The notes under the pieces are model-generated. The model had not been told where the DNA came from, searched no databases, and was given only the letters and a program-made list of their open reading frames with translations. Below are positions 24,757 to 33,381 of a stretch of 64,000 nt of DNA, piece by piece. The DNA is from JAFGBI01 sp964480725 (GTDB lineage Bacteria > Myxococcota_A > Polyangia > Polyangiales > Polyangiaceae). Position 1 is the stretch's first letter; every line of letters begins with the position of its first letter. Made by a program: the position numbers and the translations under genes. The stretch lies in assembly GCA_964480725.1 (NCBI GenBank), contig CAYZQO010000008.1:1-64000 (forward strand), written 5' to 3'.

Positions 24757-25422
24757 ATGGCGATGGGCGAGGGTCGATTCGTCGTCGTCGAGGGCATCGA
24801 CGGCTGCGGGAGCACCACCCAGGTCGAGCGCCTGGCCGGAACTCTCGCGACGCGCGGGGTGGACGCGCGCGCCACGGCCGAGCCGACCACGGGGCCCGTC
24901 GGGCGCCTGATCCGGGAGGGGCTTGCGGTGCGCGACGAGGATGGTCCGGGCGCGTCGCGGCCCGCCTTCGACTGGGCGACCTTCGCCCTGCTCTTCGCCG
25001 CGGACCGCGCCCACCACAACGAAACCGTGATCCGGCCGGCGCTCGCCGCGGGCGCGTGGGTCGTCAGCGACCGCTACGATCTATCGAGCCTGGCCTACCA
25101 GTCCGCAACGGCGACCCCGGGGCTCGAGGTGCTGCCCTGGATCCGCCAGCTCAACCGGCGCGCTCGGCGCCCGGACCTCACCATCGTGCTGGACCTCGAT
25201 CCTGCGGTCGCCGCCGAGCGGCGCCACCACCGGGGCGGTCCGCCGGAGATCTACGAGGTCGCTGACGTCCAGCGCCGCCTGGCCGCGCTCTATGCTAGCG
25301 CCGAGGACCTGGTCCCCGGCGATCGGGTGGCGCACGTGCCGAGCGCGGGTTCGGTGGACGAGGTCGCCCGGGCCGTGCTGGCGACCCTCGAGCCCTGGCT
25401 ATCGGCGAGCGGGAAGGTGTGA
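24757..25422 (+). CDS. tmk: thymidylate kinase with altered P-loop
   Basis: The ATG at 24757 gives 221 residues of the dTMP kinase family, which phosphorylates dTMP to dTDP for DNA synthesis. The fold markers are FVVVEGIDG at the N-terminus, the DR(Y) motif WVVSDRYDLSSLAYQ, and a LID-like stretch RRHHRGGPPEIYE. The P-loop reads GIDGCGSTTQ: the invariant lysine of GxxGxGK(S/T) is Ser19. The codon is a clear AGC. This is either a real variant, with an arginine elsewhere taking the role, or a second divergent copy. The LOG-family gene starts 5 bp after its stop, so they form an operon. Confidence 0.88.
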   Translation: MAMGEGRFVVVEGIDGCGSTTQVERLAGTLATRGVDARATAEPTTGPVGRLIREGLAVRDEDGPGASRPAFDWATFALLFAADRAHHNETVIRPALAAGAWVVSDRYDLSSLAYQSATATPGLEVLPWIRQLNRRARRPDLTIVLDLDPAVAAERRHHRGGPPEIYEVADVQRRLAALYASAEDLVPGDRVAHVPSAGSVDEVARAVLATLEPWLSASGKV

Positions 25423-25426
25423 GGCC

Positions 25427-26566
25427 ATGAAGGAGATCGAGTCGCTGGAGGAGCTGGGGGAGCACTTGGACGCGAACGACTCGCTGGCGGACGTTGTCGT
25501 GCAGGGGCTCGACCTTCGCGGGGAGAGTGCGCGGCTGCTGTCGCTGTCATTGGCCGGCGTCACCTTCCTCGGCTGCGAGCTCGGGGACGAGGTCCTGACC
25601 GCGGCCCATCGCGCGGGGGCGCTCGTCTTCCCCGGTATCCCCAACATCCCCTACGCCCCCTACCGGGGCCGGCTCTATTCGGTCGAGGAGCTCTACGCCG
25701 GGTTCGATCCCGACCGCCCGGAGTCGTACGTGCACACCCTCGACGCCCGCGTCTACCAGCATTTCCTCCGCACCGGCGGGCCCAAGCCGTCGACCATCCT
25801 GGAGACGTTGGCGCGGCGGCTGCACGATCACGCGATCACCGACGCGATGCGCGATCTTCTGTACGACGTGCAGCAACCGCGGCGGATCGTCGCCATCATG
25901 GGCGGGCACGCGATGCCGCGGGGGTCGGCCGACTACGCCCGGGTGGCGCGCATCGCCCGCGAGCTCGCCGAGCGCGGCTTCTTCATGGTTAGCGGCGGCG
26001 GCCCTGGCGCGATGGAGGCGACCCACCTCGGGGTGTGGTTCGCGGGGAGGGAAGACGGCGAGCTCGACGCGGCGCTCGCCATCCTCGGGCGCGCCCCCAC
26101 CTACGATCATTGCGAGTGGCTTCTGCGCGCGTTCGAGGTGCGCTCCCGGCACCCGCCGGCGGAGCTGCTGCCCAGCCTCAGCGTCCCCACCTGGCTGTAC
26201 GGTCACGAGCCGCCGAATGCCTTCGCCACTCACACGGCGAAGTACTTCGCCAACAGCGTGCGTGAGGAAGGGCTGCTGACCATCGCCACCGCGGGGGTCG
26301 TCTTCGCGCCCGGGACGGCGGGCACCATCCAGGAGGTCTTCCAGGATGCGTGCCAGAATCACTACCAGACGGTGGGGGTTGTCAGCCCCATGATCTTCCT
26401 CGGGGAGGGGTACTGGAAGTGGACCCGCCCCGTCTTCCCGCTGCTCGCCCAGCTCGCGGCGGGCCAGGAGTACGCGCAGTTCCTCGCGATCACCGACGAC
26501 GAGGCCGAGGTCGTGGCCGCGCTCGAGCGCTACTCGGCGGCCAACCCCCCCGGCGCCTTCCGCTGA
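25427..26566 (+). CDS. LOG-family (PpnN-like) nucleotide-binding protein
   Basis: The protein has 379 residues. A roughly 140-residue N-terminal part precedes a Rossmann-type LOG domain with MGGHAMPRGSADYARVARIAREL, the nucleotide loop VSGGGPGAMEATHLG and the active-site-like motif PGTAGTIQEVFQ (family PGGxGTxxE, with Thr-Ala in place of Gly-x). Members cleave nucleotide monophosphates to the base and ribose-5-phosphate; large two-domain forms such as PpnN act in purine homeostasis. The tight link to tmk fits nucleotide metabolism. The precise substrate is an inference. Confidence 0.85.
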   Translation: MKEIESLEELGEHLDANDSLADVVVQGLDLRGESARLLSLSLAGVTFLGCELGDEVLTAAHRAGALVFPGIPNIPYAPYRGRLYSVEELYAGFDPDRPESYVHTLDARVYQHFLRTGGPKPSTILETLARRLHDHAITDAMRDLLYDVQQPRRIVAIMGGHAMPRGSADYARVARIARELAERGFFMVSGGGPGAMEATHLGVWFAGREDGELDAALAILGRAPTYDHCEWLLRAFEVRSRHPPAELLPSLSVPTWLYGHEPPNAFATHTAKYFANSVREEGLLTIATAGVVFAPGTAGTIQEVFQDACQNHYQTVGVVSPMIFLGEGYWKWTRPVFPLLAQLAAGQEYAQFLAITDDEAEVVAALERYSAANPPGAFR

Positions 26567-26634
26567 GCGACCCCCGGTCGCGGCGAGTCTCCCGCGAATT
26601 TGCCCGCGAACGGCGCGCGGCACATAGTCGGCTC

Positions 26635-27246
26635 GTGTTCGCCACCCGTCTCGGCGCCTCCCGCTCTCCCCGCCGCCCCGCGGCGCTGCCCCTGATCGCC
26701 TGTGCTGGGATCGTCGCCTTCGCCGCCTGCCACCGACAGGGCTTCGGGGACGTCGTGCTCCCGCCCTTCCCGTCCGCCTCGGGTGCGGGGGAGGCCGCGG
26801 CGCCTCCGGGCCTGCTGTGGCGCGAGGACGTGGACCGGGTGGTGGAGGCGGGGCTCGGACGGTTCCTGCAGCAAGTGGTGATCGAGGCGAAGCTCGACGA
26901 CGGAGCCTTCGTCGGTTGGGAGATCCGGGATCTGAGACCGCCGGAGGCCTGGACGTCGGTGGATCTGCTCCCCGGTGACGTGGTCACCTCGGTCAACGGC
27001 CTCCCGCTCGAGCGAGAGGATCAGGCCTTCGATGCTTTTCAGGGGCTGCTCAAGGCGCGCGAGCTCCGTGTGACGTACCTTCGGGCCGGGGAGACGCGAG
27101 AGCTCCTCTTCCGAATCGTGGCGCGCGGCAGCGTTGCCGCTGCTCCGGCCAGCGCCCGGCCGGCGGCGGCGGCGCCGTCGGTGAGCGCCGGCGCGACCGC
27201 ACGCCCGGCGCCGCCGGCCGCGAGCAGTGCCGCGCCCGCCAAGTAG
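26635..27246 (+). CDS. lipoprotein with PDZ-like domain
   Basis: The GTG at 26635 gives 203 residues. A positively charged n-region and lipobox AFAAC (Cys32) predict lipid anchoring. The core (about 65-165) resembles the PDZ-like domain of type II secretion protein GspC: WEIRDLRPPEAW, LLPGDVVTSVNGLPLEREDQAFDAF and RELRVTYLRAGETREL. The tail is Ala/Pro-rich. No other secretion gene lies nearby, so a regulatory or scaffold role in the envelope is as far as the sequence goes. A CATAGT box lies 6 nt upstream of the start. Confidence 0.7.
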   Translation: MFATRLGASRSPRRPAALPLIACAGIVAFAACHRQGFGDVVLPPFPSASGAGEAAAPPGLLWREDVDRVVEAGLGRFLQQVVIEAKLDDGAFVGWEIRDLRPPEAWTSVDLLPGDVVTSVNGLPLEREDQAFDAFQGLLKARELRVTYLRAGETRELLFRIVARGSVAAAPASARPAAAAPSVSAGATARPAPPAASSAAPAK

Positions 27247-27255
27247 CGTCGAGGC

Positions 27256-27271
27256 CCGCGCCCCCGCGCGG
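27256..27271. terminator. G+C-rich hairpin between convergent genes
   Basis: CCGCGC and GCGCGG form a perfect 6-bp stem with a 4-base loop, 10 bp after the PDZ gene stop and 12 bp from the lipase stop. There is no T-run, so intrinsic termination is uncertain. Confidence 0.3.
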
Positions 27272-27282
27272 TCCGACGGCCC

Positions 27283-28449
27283 TCACGCGCCGAGCTGGAA
27301 CGCGGACACCGCGTCCAGCATCTCCGCGAAGCGGCGCCGGGTGAAGCCGGCGCCGGTCGTGATCCAGTCTGTGTGCTGGCGCGGCCGGGCGTCGTCGCGA
27401 AAATGGCCGAGCACGTCGAGGTGATCCGCCTCGCCGCACCAGACCAGCTCGCCCCACAGCATGCTCAGGGTGGGGACGATGCCGTCCGAGGAGCGCTCCG
27501 TGACCGGGCGCGAAATAGCGTGGGCGAGGCGGTCCTCCTCGCGCTCGCTCGGGCGCGCGTAGGGGTACATCTCGTGGGGCTGTCCCGCGAGGCGGTACAG
27601 CGTCGAGTAGAGGGACGCGGTCACCACCGCCTGCGGCGAACGCAGCCGCTCCACCAGCCGGAGCGCGCCCGGGGGCGGTGCCGCCGTGACCACGCAGCCG
27701 TAGCGAACGGCGACGTCGTTGCCGGTGGAGGCGTTGAAGACGTCCATCGCCTCGGGGGTGATCTGGATGACGCCGCCCTGATCGGCGCGGACCTTGTGCA
27801 GGTACTCCTCGATCTCCCGGCGCGCCGCGGGATCCATGAAGCGGAGCAGCCGGTCGGTGAAGCGGCTGAGCAGACGGTGGTCACCGGTCACCGCGCGATC
27901 CAGATCGCCGACGCCGCCGATGACGCGGGACAGGAGGTCGAGTGAGGGGCCCGTCATCGCGAGCGACACCACCGTGAGCAGGCTCAGCGCGTACAGGAGG
28001 CGGGTCCCGGCGACGGTCGAGAAGTAGGTGGCGAGCGGGGTCCCGTAATGTGGGGTGTTGATCGACAGCGCCGAGCGCACCCGCGTGCGCCAGGCGAGGC
28101 GCGCGGGGGCGATGCCCAGCGTCGCGTTCGGTGAGAGCAGGAGTCGCAGGTCGAGCCCCCCGGTCGAGTGCCCCACGAGGTGGATGGGCAGCTCGTCACC
28201 GGTGGCGGTCTGCTCGATGGTCCGGGCGAGGATGCGGGCGCGGTGGCGGATCGACGCGGTGGGCGAGCACGGCACGATCTCGATCAGCGCCAGGGCGCCG
28301 ACGCGCTGGAAGCGAGCCGCTAGCGCCGCGCGCACATGGTGAAAATACTCGACCCCCGCGAGGCGCCCGAAGCCGAACATCCCCGGTACGAGGTAAACGC
28401 GATGCGCGCCGATGACGGCGGGGTTCGGGAGGGAGGGCGTCGGGGGCAA
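27283..28449 (-). CDS. alpha/beta-hydrolase, lipase-like
   Basis: The protein has 388 residues from a TTG start. The N-terminus HRVYLVPGMFGFGRLAG is a typical oxyanion-loop strand of lipases. The nucleophile elbow is LVGHSTGGLDLRLLL (GxSxG, with Thr and Gly after the Ser). A Tyr/Asp-rich C-terminal part includes SDGIVPTLSMLWGELVWCGEADHLDVLGHF, which offers the catalytic Asp and His. No signal peptide is evident, so it may be cytoplasmic or exported by another route. A TATCTT box lies 15 nt upstream. The substrate is unknown. Confidence 0.8.
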   Translation of the reverse strand: MPPTPSLPNPAVIGAHRVYLVPGMFGFGRLAGVEYFHHVRAALAARFQRVGALALIEIVPCSPTASIRHRARILARTIEQTATGDELPIHLVGHSTGGLDLRLLLSPNATLGIAPARLAWRTRVRSALSINTPHYGTPLATYFSTVAGTRLLYALSLLTVVSLAMTGPSLDLLSRVIGGVGDLDRAVTGDHRLLSRFTDRLLRFMDPAARREIEEYLHKVRADQGGVIQITPEAMDVFNASTGNDVAVRYGCVVTAAPPPGALRLVERLRSPQAVVTASLYSTLYRLAGQPHEMYPYARPSEREEDRLAHAISRPVTERSSDGIVPTLSMLWGELVWCGEADHLDVLGHFRDDARPRQHTDWITTGAGFTRRRFAEMLDAVSAFQLGA

Positions 28450-28464
28450 GCGGTCCCGCCGCCG

Positions 28465-28470
28465 AAGATA
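28465..28470 (-). promoter_or_regulatory. candidate -10 box TATCTT for the lipase-like gene
   Basis: On the minus strand TATCTT ends 15 nt before the TTG start at 28449. No Shine-Dalgarno sequence is seen. Confidence 0.35.
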
Positions 28471-28506
28471 CGCGATCCTGGCGTGCGGCGCGCGGGGCGG
28501 GGGCCC

Positions 28507-29388
28507 TCACCGGGCGTAGGTGACGTCGATCTCCCGCTCCAGATCGAAGCGGAGCTCCCCGCGGTCTATCTCCGGGGACTCGAATTGCGCCACGCGGACA
28601 CGGTGGACGCCCAGCCAGCCGCTGCCGGCGCGCGGCAGGGAGGCGGCCGGGACGGTTGCGGCGCCCGCCTCGTCGGGGAAAACGCAGGTGGTGACACCGC
28701 CTTCGTCGAGGGCGAGGTCGACCACCAGGAGATCCCCGGGCGCCCCGACGTCCCAGGAGAGGTCGAGCGGGGCGCCCGTGCGCACCTCGGTCACCTCTTG
28801 GAGCGGCGCCCCCCCGAGCCGCAGTCCCGAGAGCGTCCCCGGCGCGGCGGCGGACACCCGGAACGGCGGCAAGGCGTCTCCGCCCGTGGTCGCCAGATCG
28901 TAGGTCACCCCGGGCGGGAGCGGATCCACGCTGCCGTCGCGGGTGGTGTAGAGCACGCCCGACAGCAGATCACTCACGGTGGGGAACGCGCGAGGGGCGA
29001 GCGTGGTCCGCGCCTCGCCCGCCGTGATCACCACGTCCCCCGCGTCGAGGAAATCGACAGGGTCGAGGGGCGTGTCAGGGACGCTGGCGGTGGCGTCGGG
29101 CGCTCCCGCGCAGCTCCCGGTTGGGGGCAGGTCGAGCCCCCAGCCGACGAGATCGAGCACCGCCTCCGCGTCCGCCGACGCAGGGATCCGCGCGAAGCCC
29201 GCCATCGCTGTGGCTTGCGGGTCGGCTTCGTCCCCGGTCGAGTCGATCTGGATGAGCGCTCGCGTGGTGCCGGTGTCAACGTCGGCCGTCGGGTCGACGT
29301 CGGGACCGAGGCAGCCGGAGAGCACGAGGCCCACCGCGCACGCCGAGGCGGAGAGCCCCGCGCCGAGCTGTCCAGGAAATAGTCTCAC
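28507..29388 (-). CDS. hypothetical lipoprotein
   Basis: The protein has 293 residues from a GTG. The lipobox is LVLSGC (Cys26). The mature protein is rich in beta-type segments (for example RALIQIDS, GDVVITAGEART, PPFRVSAAAPG, LSWDVGAPGDLLVVDLAL). The last part GWLGVHRVRVAQFESPEI followed by RGELRFDLEREIDVTYAR suggests one or two Ig-like or jelly-roll domains. I do not recognise a family. It has a good candidate promoter immediately upstream. Confidence 0.7.
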   Translation of the reverse strand: MRLFPGQLGAGLSASACAVGLVLSGCLGPDVDPTADVDTGTTRALIQIDSTGDEADPQATAMAGFARIPASADAEAVLDLVGWGLDLPPTGSCAGAPDATASVPDTPLDPVDFLDAGDVVITAGEARTTLAPRAFPTVSDLLSGVLYTTRDGSVDPLPPGVTYDLATTGGDALPPFRVSAAAPGTLSGLRLGGAPLQEVTEVRTGAPLDLSWDVGAPGDLLVVDLALDEGGVTTCVFPDEAGAATVPAASLPRAGSGWLGVHRVRVAQFESPEIDRGELRFDLEREIDVTYAR

Positions 29389-29399
29389 GGCTCGGGACG

Positions 29400-29428
29400 A
29401 TCGTAGGCGTTGGGCGGAGCGCGGGCAA
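29400..29428 (-). promoter_or_regulatory. candidate promoter TTGCCC-17-TACGAT
   Basis: On the minus strand TTGCCC (29428-29423) is followed after 17 nt by TACGAT (29405-29400), which ends 11 nt before the GTG at 29388. It is one of the few TANNNT boxes here with a plausible -35. Confidence 0.45.
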
Positions 29429-29532
29429 GCCGTCGCCCTGGACCGGACCCGGGGTCGGTCCCTTGCGGAGGTGCTTCGCGAAGCCCGACGAGCCCCGTCC
29501 GCCGCCGAATTCCCGGGCGTTCGTCGCGCCGC

Positions 29533-30420
29533 TCAGTCGAATCGGCCCACGAGCACGGCCGCCGGGGTGAGGGTGAACGCGCCGATCAGATGGCTCTCGC
29601 CGCCCTCGATGGCCGCCGGCCCGCCGCTGGCCGGTGCGGGGACGTTCCAACGGCCCGAGCCCCACGTGGTCCCGACGTCGAGCTCCAGGGCCACCCACAG
29701 CGGGCGGACTCCGATCATCGCCCCCAGCACGCCGTCGATCCAGAGCCGGCGGGCGTGGACCGTCGTCTCGAGGGCGCTCGCTTCGTCGGCGCCGAGCAAC
29801 AGCTCGGCCCGCAACGCCTCCACCCCCGGCCGAAGCCCGGCCCACAGGGAAACCACGTTTGCGCTGCTCCGGTACCCGATCAGGACGGGGAGATCGAGGG
29901 CGACGCTCGCCAGCCCGCGATCCCTCACGCCGTCGATGGCGCCGTGGATCTCGAGCGCATCCGCCGGAGCACCGAGCTGGCTGCTCAACCCGAGGCCGAG
30001 GCTGAGCGCCGTCGAGTCGCCGGCGAAGGCGCGGCGCCCGTCGAGGCGCAGCGTCCGTCCCGACGACACGAGCCCGATCTCATGGCCCTCGCCCAGCCCG
30101 ACGCGCGCTCCGACCCACGGCGCCAGACCGGGGGCGGCGGTGGTCTGGGCGACGGCGCCGCGGAGCACGAGCGGGATCTCTTCGGCGGTGACGTCGTCGC
30201 GCGCGGCCCTCGACGCGGCGTCCATCGCCGTGTCCGCCTCGCCGAGCGCGAAGCGCTGGCTCGTCCCCGCTCCGACCGTCACCGCGCCGCGGGGCAGCGG
30301 GTGCGCGGGGTGGAGCAGCGGCGTGCCCCCGGCGCAGGCGAGCGGCGAGAGGGACGCCGCCATTGCCAGCGCCCTGCGGCGCCGCCCGACGATCCCGCGG
30401 AGGCTCGGTCCCGGAGGCAT
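29533..30420 (-). CDS. hypothetical envelope protein, beta-barrel-like
   Basis: The ATG at 30420 gives 295 residues. An Arg-rich n-region and SPLACAGG (Cys29) suggest a lipoprotein signal. The rest alternates hydrophobic and Gly/polar residues in strand-length segments (AVTVGAGTSQRFALG, APWVGARVGLGEGHEIGLV, TALSLGLGLSSQLG, LPVLIGYRSSANVVSLWAGLRPG, SHLIGAFTLTPAAVLVGRF) as in small outer-membrane barrels or opacity-type proteins. No family is named with confidence. It lies 34 bp after the ferredoxin gene on the same strand and could be read from it. Confidence 0.65.
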   Translation of the reverse strand: MPPGPSLRGIVGRRRRALAMAASLSPLACAGGTPLLHPAHPLPRGAVTVGAGTSQRFALGEADTAMDAASRAARDDVTAEEIPLVLRGAVAQTTAAPGLAPWVGARVGLGEGHEIGLVSSGRTLRLDGRRAFAGDSTALSLGLGLSSQLGAPADALEIHGAIDGVRDRGLASVALDLPVLIGYRSSANVVSLWAGLRPGVEALRAELLLGADEASALETTVHARRLWIDGVLGAMIGVRPLWVALELDVGTTWGSGRWNVPAPASGGPAAIEGGESHLIGAFTLTPAAVLVGRFD

Positions 30421-30454
30421 GCGACGCGATCCTCGCGCGCCCCCGCGGGCGAGC

Positions 30455-30772
30455 TCAACCCTCCTTGGTCTTGCGGAACAGGGACGGGAAATCGTTCGCG
30501 GCGGCGCGCCGCTTGAGCTCCTCGTCGTTGGGGTGCAGGCGGAGGGCACGCTCGAGGAGCGTGGCCTCGGACTCCCGACGCTGGGGGTCGGGCAGACAGC
30601 ACTCCACCGGACACACGGCCTGGCAGGCCTCCTGGTCGTAGAAGCCCACGCACTCCGTGCACAGATCGGGGTCGATGACGTAAATGTCGTCGCCCTCGGT
30701 GATCGCCGAGTTGGGGCATTCGGGCTCGCAGGCCCCGCAATTGATGCATTCGTCGGTGATGTGGGTGGCCAT
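30455..30772 (-). CDS. YfhL-family 4Fe-4S dicluster ferredoxin
   Basis: The ATG at 30772 gives 105 residues. The first cluster motif is CINCGACEPECPNS and the second begins CTEC, then after an eight-residue loop (VGFYDQEA) continues CQAVCPVECC. That loop between the second and third Cys is characteristic of the YfhL / Allochromatium-type two-[4Fe-4S] ferredoxins. The C-terminal 35 residues are Leu/Glu/Lys-rich (TLLERALRLHPNDEELKRR). It is a cytoplasmic low-potential electron carrier. A GAGGGAG ribosome site and a TAAGGT box about 40 nt upstream are visible. The redox partner is unknown. Confidence 0.93.
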   Translation of the reverse strand: MATHITDECINCGACEPECPNSAITEGDDIYVIDPDLCTECVGFYDQEACQAVCPVECCLPDPQRRESEATLLERALRLHPNDEELKRRAAANDFPSLFRKTKEG

Positions 30773-30901
30773 GGACGGGTGGCTCCCTCGGCAGAAAAGC
30801 GACGCCACGGAACCTTAGTCGCCCGCGGGCACCTGTCAAACCCGTCGGCCCCTCGGGACGGGGGTGGATGGGGCGGCCGGGCCGGGCTAATAGACCCCGC
30901 G

Positions 30902-31902
30902 ATGAGATTGGTGCACTGCTGCCTCGGGCTTGGCCTCGCGCTGGTCGCCCTCGGCTGCCGTCCGAAGATCGGCGACGACTGCGACATGCCCGCGGACTGC
31001 TCGCAGACCGGCGACCGGCTCTGCGACACCACCCAGCCGGACGGCTATTGCACCATCTTCAACTGCGACGCCGGCAGCTGTCCCGACGAGGCGGTCTGTA
31101 TCGGCTTCAGCTCCGTGCTCTCCTCCATCGCCGGTGACGAGGGGGGGAGCACCTGGGCCTGCGCTGACCCGCAGAGCGGCTCCCGCTTCCAGCGCAACTT
31201 CTGCATGCGGTCCTGCGATTCCGACTCGGACTGCCGGAACGGGTATCGCTGCCTCGATCTCGGGGCGCCCGGCAACGCCTTCGGCTCCGTGCTGATCGAG
31301 ACCTCGCGCAGGAGGAACGGCAGGGTCTGCGCGGTGCCGATGACGAGCGCCGACCGCGCGGTCGCCGCCGACGGGATCCCCGGGATCTGCGAGGGCAACC
31401 CCGCGGACGCGCCCGGCGGCGCCTCGAGCTTCGAGGTCCCGTCGAGCGGCGTCTCCGGCGGCGGCGCTGCGGGTAGCGGCACGGCGGGCAGCGCGGCTGA
31501 CGGTGGTGTGGCTGGCGGTGGCGCTGCGGGCAGCGGCACGGCGGGCAGCGGCACGGCGGGCAGCGGCACGGCGGGCAGCGNNNNNNNNNNNNNNNNNNNN
31601 NNNNNNNNNNNNNNNNNNNNNNNNNNNNNNNNNNNNNNNNNNNNNNNNNNNNNNNNNNNNNNNNNNNNNNNNNNNNNNNNGCGGGCAGCGGCACGGCGGG
31701 CAGCGGCACGGCGGGCAGCGGCACGGCGGGCAGCGCGGCGAATGGCGGCGTGGTTGGCGGCGGCGTGGCTGGCGGCGGATTGGCTGGCGGCGGCGGGACT
31801 GCCGGCAGCGGCATCGCGGGCGACGGTGGCGTGGCGGCGGCGCTCGGGGGCGCACCCGGAGGCGGTGGCGCCGGAGGGATCGCGGGCGCGACGGGCGGCT
31901 GA
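30902..31902 (+). CDS. Cys-rich lipoprotein with GTAGS repeat tail (assembly gap inside)
   Basis: The ATG at 30902 starts MRLVHCCLGLGLALVALGC, with the lipobox Cys at 19. The first 180 residues hold about a dozen Cys (CDMPADCSQ, CTIFNCDAGSCPDEAVC, NFCMRSCDSDSDC). The C-terminal half is a low-complexity Gly/Ala/Thr/Ser linker of GTAGS repeats, cut by 100 N and ending GGIAGATGG. For one continuous frame the real gap must be 2 more than a multiple of 3, so 100 N is a placeholder. It is probably a surface lipoprotein with a disordered tail. It is convergent with the PLP enzyme gene. Confidence 0.75.
31531..31735 (+). repeat. 15-bp coding repeat (GTAGS) spanning the gap
   Basis: The unit GCGGGCAGCGGCACG repeats without change on both sides of the N block (about 3 copies before and 3-4 after). 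The copy number cannot be known from this sequence. Confidence 0.9.
31581..31680. other. assembly gap (100 N) inside the GTAGS repeat
   Basis: All bases are N. Both flanks are the same 15-bp repeat, so collapse of a tandem array is the likely cause. Confidence 0.98.
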
Positions 31903-31936
31903 CGGCGCGGTCGGCGGCGCCGTTCGATCCACCGCG

Positions 31937-33208
31937 TCACACGCCGCGGCAGTAGCCGCGGAGCTCGCTCGGGAGGTCGGTGCCGCCGCGGGCGCCGGTG
32001 GGCGCGTCCACGGCGCTGTGGGTGTGCCAGAAGAGGACGGTACCCCGGCTCAGGGTCGCGGCCCCGTCGCGGATCGCCGCGAAGGACTTGGCCGTGTAGG
32101 TCGCGTCGAGGCGAAGACCGTGGTCAGCGGCGATCCTAGTCGCGCGCTCACCGGCGCTCGTCGGCAGGCCGTAGCCCGCGCCGAGCTGGCGCCCCTCGAT
32201 CCGGACGCGGTCGTGGCGCGGGGGTGGCAGCGTGACGCCACGTTCGGACAGCCAGGCGCGGGTGGCGGCGAGCTCGGCGCGGAAGCGCTCCTCCGTCGAG
32301 GTGGGGACGTTCGACACCCGCACCGCGACCACGGTCGTCGCGAGGGGCGTGAGCTCGAGCCCGAGCGCGAGTCCCACCGCCGTGCCCATGGTGCCCAGGG
32401 CGACCACGATCGCGTCCGGCGCCGGCAGCTCCGCCGCCTCGACCTGGGCCGCGAGCTCCAGTGCGGCGCTGACGTGGGCGAGGTTGCCGAGCGGCGAGGT
32501 CCCCCCGACGGGGATCACGTAGGGCGCCGGCTCTTGCGCGAGCAGCCGCCGCGTCGCGCTGGCGACCCCCGCGGGGCCGCCGACCAGCTCGAGCGTCGCC
32601 CCCTGGTGGTGATCGGCGAGCAGCGCCTCGCAGGTTGCTCGAGAGCGCGTGCCGTGCATCAGGAGCAGGGTGCAGTCGAGGCCGAGCTCGCGCGCGTGGA
32701 CCGCGGTCGCGACCGCGTGGTGCGAGCCGACGGCGCCGGAGGTCACCACTGCGCGGCTACCCCGGTGCAGCGCCTCGCCGAGGAAGAGCTCGAGCTTGCG
32801 CACCTTCCCGCCCCCGTAGCGGGTGGCGGTGCGGTCGTCGTGCTTGACGTAAAGGCGTGGCACGCCGATAGCCGCGCCGAGGTCCGCCGCGTGGGAGACC
32901 GGGGTCGGAAGCGTCGCGAGGCAACGAGGGTGAAGGTGCGCGGCGAGCTCCGGGTACCGGGCGAGCAGGGGACTGAGCGGTCCATTGGCGGGCGACGGGT
33001 GCGAGGGCGGCGGTGGGGAGCCGGGCGGCGGGCTGGCGGCGGGCGCCGTGGGAACGCCGCGGTCACCGACCGGCGCTCCCACGGCAGGGGGGACCGCCCC
33101 GCGCTCCGCGCCGCGCGGGGGCGTGCAGCCACCCAGGGCGATCGCCGCCGCGCCGCGGAGCAGCGCGCGGCGGTGGAGGCGCGGTGCGGGCGGGTGCGAA
33201 GTCGCCAA
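31937..33208 (-). CDS. exported PLP-dependent enzyme (ACC deaminase / D-cysteine desulfhydrase family)
   Basis: The protein has 423 residues from a TTG start. The N-terminus LHRRALLRGAAAIALGGC has a twin-arginine pair (13-14) and a lipobox Cys28, which suggests a Tat-exported lipoprotein. A Pro/Ala-rich linker follows to about residue 75. The catalytic domain is fold-type II: YVKHDDRTATRYGGGKVRKLE with the likely PLP lysine at 135, GAVGSHHAVATA for the SNHxRQ region, and GTMGTAVGLALGL as the phosphate loop. ACC deaminase and D-cysteine desulfhydrase are cytoplasmic relatives. The substrate and true location need testing; an alternative internal start would remove the signal. Confidence 0.82.
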   Translation of the reverse strand: MATSHPPAPRLHRRALLRGAAAIALGGCTPPRGAERGAVPPAVGAPVGDRGVPTAPAASPPPGSPPPPSHPSPANGPLSPLLARYPELAAHLHPRCLATLPTPVSHAADLGAAIGVPRLYVKHDDRTATRYGGGKVRKLELFLGEALHRGSRAVVTSGAVGSHHAVATAVHARELGLDCTLLLMHGTRSRATCEALLADHHQGATLELVGGPAGVASATRRLLAQEPAPYVIPVGGTSPLGNLAHVSAALELAAQVEAAELPAPDAIVVALGTMGTAVGLALGLELTPLATTVVAVRVSNVPTSTEERFRAELAATRAWLSERGVTLPPPRHDRVRIEGRQLGAGYGLPTSAGERATRIAADHGLRLDATYTAKSFAAIRDGAATLSRGTVLFWHTHSAVDAPTGARGGTDLPSELRGYCRGV

Positions 33209-33381
33209 TGAGATGGGTCAACGCCGCCGCGCCCGCGGCGATTCCGCGCGCCGTTCGACGCGGCGTCCTCGACCGGCGGGCGCCGGTCACGATGGCGGGT
33301 GCGGCGCCGGCCTCGCGGCTGGTGAGGGCCCGCCGATCGTCTATACTCCGTCGCCCTCGCCCTCGCCCTGGTGCTTCGACC

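Noticed and set aside
28979..33211. Open frame of about 1410 codons on the plus strand
   Set aside because: It is an artefact of high G+C and the N block. Only the part from 30902 is a real gene; the rest is antisense to a lipoprotein, a barrel-like protein, a ferredoxin and the PLP enzyme.
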